Shown: piece by piece, positions 60,700 through 64,000 of the stretch | Position numbering within the stretch: the stretch's first letter is position 1 | Layout: every line of letters starts with the position of its first letter | Origin: JAXLWB01 sp046328715 | GTDB taxonomy: Bacteria; Chloroflexota; Anaerolineae; Caldilineales; Caldilineaceae | Direction of reading: 5' to 3' | DNA: 64,000 bases | Assembly (NCBI GenBank): GCA_046328715.1 | Contig: JAXLWB010000043.1 | Span: 21,820-85,819, forward strand | Program-made: the position numbers and the translations under genes | Notes under the pieces: model-generated | The model's input: the letters and a program-made list of their open reading frames with translations, nothing else | Told to the model about the DNA's origin: nothing | Databases searched by the model: none

Positions 60700-61446
60700 T
60701 TAAATCAGATTGGGCGGGACACCGAGTTGTCTGAAGGCTTTGGCGGCCATTTCGACATGGTCTTTGCCGTGGCGCAGTGAAATTTGTACATGACCGGGTA
60801 GCAGTGCATCAAAGTCGAGCCCGGCGATCTTTTGTACGCTGCGGTTGTAGGCGTCGATGCGGCAGTCATGAATGTTCTGCAAGACCACTCGTCCGAAATG
60901 AAAGACCAGATCGCCACCTAGCAAGTAAATACGGTCACTGCCCTGAAAGCGGAAGCTGAGATGTCCATCGCAGTGGCCTGGCGTCTCCCACACCTGTAAC
61001 GTCAGTTCGCCGACCTGCACCGTGTCGCCTTCGACCACTTGCTGATGCACGGGACAAGCCTGTAGGTAGAAATCCTGCGGATAGAAACCGGCCGCCTTGG
61101 CTACGTCCAATGCAATTGCCACTTCATCCCGTTCGACCAAAACTCGACCGGTCAAGGGCGAGGCGATCACCTCCAGGTCGAGACGACGTTGGGCTTCGTG
61201 GGCAGCCCCAACATGGTCGGCGTGATAGTGGGTGAGGATCAACTTGCGGATGCGCTGTGGATCGACGCCGTCGTTGCGGATATTCTCCAGGATCAGGTCG
61301 AAGTCACGGCCCAGGCCCAAGCCTGGGTCGACGAGCGCCAGTTCCGAGCCGCCGTCAATCAGATAGACATGGCAGTCGAGCGCCCCTGAAATGCCAAAGC
61401 CCATCCTACCCCCGCCGACGATATGTACATTGTCAGTTAACTTCAT
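60700..61446 (-). CDS. MBL-fold metallo-hydrolase
   Basis: A 248-residue beta-lactamase-fold hydrolase. The metal-binding motif is LILTHYHADHVGAA near residue 72, preceded by LALVDPGLG; further ligands are in ETPGHCDGHLSF near 155, LLGGDLVF and LLPGHVQISLRHG. It is of the glyoxalase-II/hydroxyacylglutathione type in shape, with unclear substrate. The ATG at 61446 has GAGGAACC upstream. It starts eight bases after the stop codon of the Uma2 remnant, which was probably once the preceding gene in an operon. Confidence 0.88.
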   Translation of the reverse strand: MKLTDNVHIVGGGRMGFGISGALDCHVYLIDGGSELALVDPGLGLGRDFDLILENIRNDGVDPQRIRKLILTHYHADHVGAAHEAQRRLDLEVIASPLTGRVLVERDEVAIALDVAKAAGFYPQDFYLQACPVHQQVVEGDTVQVGELTLQVWETPGHCDGHLSFRFQGSDRIYLLGGDLVFHFGRVVLQNIHDCRIDAYNRSVQKIAGLDFDALLPGHVQISLRHGKDHVEMAAKAFRQLGVPPNLI

Positions 61447-61454
61447 TGGTTCCT

Positions 61455-61580
61455 CTACAAATCAGCAAAGACTTCTTCAATCGGCATTGCAAAACCCGGC
61501 AGCACCTCTCCACCCGTCAGAGAATCGCTGCCAAACAGAATCTCTATTTCATGGTCAGGTGAGTAAACCTCAACATAACA
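61455..61580 (-). pseudogene. 3' remnant of a Uma2-family nuclease gene
   Basis: The 41-codon frame reads CYVEVYSPDHEIEILFGSDSL then TGGEVLPGFAMPIEEVFADL and ends in TAG. That is the usual end of Uma2 (DUF820) PD-(D/E)XK proteins: V.VYRPG.E...L...E.LSGGDVLPGF.L....LF. The frame is closed upstream by a TGA at 61581-61583 and the catalytic core is absent. The rest of the gene appears deleted or replaced by the region holding the promoter of the oxidoreductase gene. Confidence 0.6.
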
Positions 61581-61709
61581 TCAATACCTCCGTACTTCCA
61601 GTAGAATTACTTTTCGTGTATTATAATGCAACCTAATCGGTTCAACAATCAGTCTTCAAGTTCGGCAGCGGCAGCAATGGCTTCTGTCCACTATACTTTG
61701 AGGAGCTTC

Positions 61710-63425
61710 ATGCGCAAATACTACGACATTCAACTCGACAATCATACAGTTGAGTCCAAAGAACTTCACGGCGAAGAGATCGTCAAGGCAGGGCGATACC
61801 TAATCGCCAAGATATTGCTAGAAATGGGTGCGGCCACTGTTGACCCGCTGTCACCGAAGAATCCGTTGATCTTCTCCGCTGGACCCTTTGCGGGCACCAC
61901 CTTTTCCAACGCCAACCGCACCAGTGTCGGCTGCAAAAGTCCGTTGACCGGCGGCATCAAAGAGGCGAATGGGGGCGGCACCTTTAGCTACGGCCTCGGT
62001 CAGCTTGGCATTGCGGGCTTTACCCTGCATGGTGCGTCGCCTGATTGGGTTGTGATCCACTTCAAGAAGGATGGGACGATCCATTTCGAGGATGGTTCGG
62101 CCTATCTGCAAAGAGGCAACTACGAAGTTGCCGAGATGCTTTATGCGCACTATGGCAAAAAGATTGCGATTGGCATCTGCGGACCCGTCGGCGAATATGA
62201 GGGCATGCTGGCTGGCATCGCCTTTAGCGACAAAGATGGACGTCCGGCCCGTTTGGCAGCACGCGGCGGCGTTGGTGCAGTGATGGGTAACAAGAAAGTC
62301 AAGGCCATCGTGATTGACCTGGACCGTATTCCGCAACTGCACGATGTCAAGAAGACAACGACCAACATCAAAGATTACGCCAAGATGTTGCGTGCCGACT
62401 CGGTGGTGATGGACTTTTACAACCGCGTCGGGACGATGGGCATGGCTGATTTTCAGAACATGTTTGGCGGTTTGCCTGTCAATAATTTCAGTGTGGGACG
62501 CCAAGCAGAATCCAGTGATTTTAAGATGGGCGGCGACTATATCGGTGAGCTCAACACCGGTCGCGGCGGCGAACAGACCCACGCCTGTATGCCCGGCTGC
62601 GTGATCCAATGTAGTAACGTCTATCACAACGCCGAACGTAAAGAGATGGTCTCGCCAGTGGAGTACGAGACGTTGGGGCTGCTCGGCACCAATTGCGGCA
62701 TCAGCGATCCGGATGAGCTGGCGGCACTCAACTACATTGCCAACGACCTGGGCATTGACACAATTGAGACAGGTGCGATGTTGGCAGTGTTGATGGAAGC
62801 CGGATTGGCCAAATTTGGCGATGTCCAGTGGATGATTGAAGCCCTGGCCGAAATTGCCAAGGGGACGGAAAAGGGCAAACTCTGGTCACAAGGAACAGCG
62901 CGTGTCGGTGAACATTATGGAGTCAAGCGCGTGCCAGTGATCAAGAAACAGGCGATCAGCGCCTACGACCCGCGCGTGGTAGAAGGCACCGGCATCACGA
63001 TGATGACCACAGCACAGGGAGCCGATCACACGGCTGGCAACCTAGCTCGCCTCAAGACTAAGGAAATGCCGGTTGAAGAGTTGATGACGCGCAGCCTCAA
63101 CCAGCAGATCAAGGTGGCGGCTAACGACTCGCTCGGCTTCTGCATCTTTGGGCAAACGGTGACCAATGTCAACGCCGAATGGCTGGTGGAGGCGATCAAC
63201 AATGCCCACGGCACCAGCCTGACCAAGGAATTCTTTGACAACCTGGGCAAAGAAGCGCTGCGGCTGGAGAAAGAGTTCAATCGTCAGGCGGGTTTTACTT
63301 CCAAGGACGATGAGTTGCCAGAGTTCTTCTACAAGGAAAAACTGCCGCCCACGGACTACGTGGCCCGTTTCCACGGAGACGAGGTGCATAAGATCTACGA
63401 TCAGTTTAAGGAACCGGCGTTATAG
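61710..63425 (+). CDS. aldehyde ferredoxin oxidoreductase family protein (tungsten/molybdenum)
   Basis: A 571-residue AOR-family enzyme, which oxidises aldehydes (or reduces acids) with ferredoxin using a bis-pterin tungsten cofactor and a [4Fe-4S] cluster. GPFAGTTFSNANRTSVGCKSPLTGG and NGGGTFSYGLGQLGIAGFTLHG near residues 55-95 bind the first pterin. ACMPGCVIQCSN near 291 and SLGFCIF near 476 supply the four cluster Cys; the first three are spaced C-x3-C-x3-C, where Pyrococcus AOR has C-x2-C-x3-C. I start at the ATG at 61710 with GAGGAG upstream; the longer frame adds an unrelated Ser/Ala-rich tail. A TATAAT at 61622-61627 may be its -10. It implies an anaerobic or microaerobic lifestyle. 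Confidence 0.9.
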   Translation: MRKYYDIQLDNHTVESKELHGEEIVKAGRYLIAKILLEMGAATVDPLSPKNPLIFSAGPFAGTTFSNANRTSVGCKSPLTGGIKEANGGGTFSYGLGQLGIAGFTLHGASPDWVVIHFKKDGTIHFEDGSAYLQRGNYEVAEMLYAHYGKKIAIGICGPVGEYEGMLAGIAFSDKDGRPARLAARGGVGAVMGNKKVKAIVIDLDRIPQLHDVKKTTTNIKDYAKMLRADSVVMDFYNRVGTMGMADFQNMFGGLPVNNFSVGRQAESSDFKMGGDYIGELNTGRGGEQTHACMPGCVIQCSNVYHNAERKEMVSPVEYETLGLLGTNCGISDPDELAALNYIANDLGIDTIETGAMLAVLMEAGLAKFGDVQWMIEALAEIAKGTEKGKLWSQGTARVGEHYGVKRVPVIKKQAISAYDPRVVEGTGITMMTTAQGADHTAGNLARLKTKEMPVEELMTRSLNQQIKVAANDSLGFCIFGQTVTNVNAEWLVEAINNAHGTSLTKEFFDNLGKEALRLEKEFNRQAGFTSKDDELPEFFYKEKLPPTDYVARFHGDEVHKIYDQFKEPAL

Positions 63426-63494
63426 AGATTTGGAGAGTAGAGATTGGCAACGACAATCTCTACTCTCGGTATGCTTCTGAGCCAGCCAAAGAAG

Positions 63495-63899
63495 TTACTC
63501 GGCATCCAAGATTTCGAGCAGATGCTGAGAACCGTGATAGGTAAAGATCATTCGATTGAGGATGTTACGTCCGATAATGGCGTCGTTTACTGTACGACTT
63601 CCAAAAACATCAACGTCAAACAGTTGTAACTCTCCGATTTGAACTGCTATTGAGTAACCAAAGAGCGTCTCTTCAGGAGTAGAATGTTGAACAGTGAAAA
63701 GATTTCGTCGCTGACGATTAGGGCGAAGACCCGCTGCCTTCAGAATTGAAAGTGGAATAATCGTGCCATCCGCTCCTGTATCAACGATGGCAATCTTTTC
63801 TTCGCTCAAAACCTTGCCATCTTCATCGAGTAGCCGAAGGGGAAGTGTTGGTAGCGGCTCACCACCAGAACTTTTGCCAAATTTGAAATACAACGACAT
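63495..63899 (-). CDS. retropepsin-like aspartic protease (clan AA)
   Basis: A 134-residue single-domain protein. KIAIVDTGADGTIIPLSIL near residue 36 is the D-T-G-A catalytic motif of retropepsin-like proteases, and VNDAIIGRNILNRM near 108 is the conserved second part (here with GRN before the helix). Members work as dimers. Its start is seven bases after the stop of the upstream partial gene, so the two form an operon. Small upstream partners of this kind in other genomes are often of unknown function. Confidence 0.85.
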   Translation of the reverse strand: MSLYFKFGKSSGGEPLPTLPLRLLDEDGKVLSEEKIAIVDTGADGTIIPLSILKAAGLRPNRQRRNLFTVQHSTPEETLFGYSIAVQIGELQLFDVDVFGSRTVNDAIIGRNILNRMIFTYHGSQHLLEILDAE

Positions 63900-63905
63900 A
63901 CCAGC

Positions 63906-64000
63906 TTAGCCTAACTTCGGACTGTGGATAATCAGCGGTGGTAACAATTCTGCATCAGCATCTAGATACAGGACAGGTTCATTCGCAAATTTTTTGTGTA
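63906..64000 (-). CDS. 3' end of the gene upstream of the retropepsin gene (partial)
   Basis: The frame enters from the right edge as HKKFANEPVLYLDADAELLP then PLIIHSPKLG and ends in TAA at 63908-63906. The stop is seven bases before the protease ATG, and CTGG lies in the gap. I do not recognise the fragment. Its position suggests a small partner protein co-expressed with the protease. Confidence 0.55.
   Translation of the reverse strand, partial: HKKFANEPVLYLDADAELLPPLIIHSPKLG

Overview
The window looks like a chromosome segment of a Chloroflexota bacterium (Anaerolineae/Caldilineales-like). This is inferred from gene content: many Gfo/Idh/MocA sugar oxidoreductases, ROK and peptide-type (family 5) ABC sugar uptake systems, a stand-alone phosphoglucose-isomerase domain of the type seen in transaldolase fusions, a secreted protein ending in the '-FLPFV-' motif familiar from Chloroflexi exoproteins, and many long intergenic palindromes. 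No rRNA or tRNA gene was recognised.

Region 1 (1-19.8 kb) is a carbohydrate-use cluster, almost all on the minus strand. A ROK repressor with a good promoter and a 25-bp dyad operator heads it. Then come two permeases, two ATPases, a 60-aa membrane protein and a lipoprotein binding protein (a complete Opp/Dpp-type importer), an MFS transporter, two Gfo/Idh/MocA dehydrogenases, a TIM-barrel sugar isomerase, galactokinase, a glycosidase-like/SH3/M23 fusion, a third Gfo/Idh/MocA enzyme, a membrane protein and a DUF1349 protein. A glycerophosphodiesterase lies on the plus strand at the left edge.

Region 2 (19.8-30.1 kb) holds an XRE regulator / PP2C-type phosphatase / P-loop NTPase group, a frameshifted two-repeat secreted protein, an alpha/beta hydrolase with an LCP (LytR-CpsA-Psr) cell-wall protein, a FAD monooxygenase, a remnant of a PEP-synthase-like enzyme, a phosphoglucose-isomerase-like protein lacking its catalytic Arg, and a small CBM48 protein.

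Region 3 (30.1-51.2 kb) holds an amine oxidase, a sorbosone-dehydrogenase-like lipoprotein, a second peptide-type ABC importer without ATPases next to a sarcosine-oxidase-like gene, an aldolase/short-chain-dehydrogenase fusion, a GntR / Old Yellow Enzyme pair divergent from a 2-hydroxyacid dehydrogenase, a class-C beta-lactamase-like hydrolase, a PyrK-like protein, a flippase-like membrane protein, mtnP, an RmlC-like epimerase and a HisZ-HisG fusion.

Region 4 (51.2-55.9 kb) is a mobile-element scar. An apparently intact IS21-family element joins a 24-codon stump of a GYD-domain gene to the 3' end of a metallophosphoesterase gene, with no target duplication. That phosphoesterase gene is itself split by a second, decayed 887-bp IS that still has a 7-bp target duplication.

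Region 5 (55.9-64 kb) holds a PD-(D/E)XK-like protein, a nucleoside hydrolase, two tandem family-1 sugar-binding lipoproteins without permeases, an MBL-fold hydrolase, a Uma2 nuclease remnant, a tungsten-type aldehyde ferredoxin oxidoreductase, a retropepsin-like protease and the 3' end of its upstream partner.
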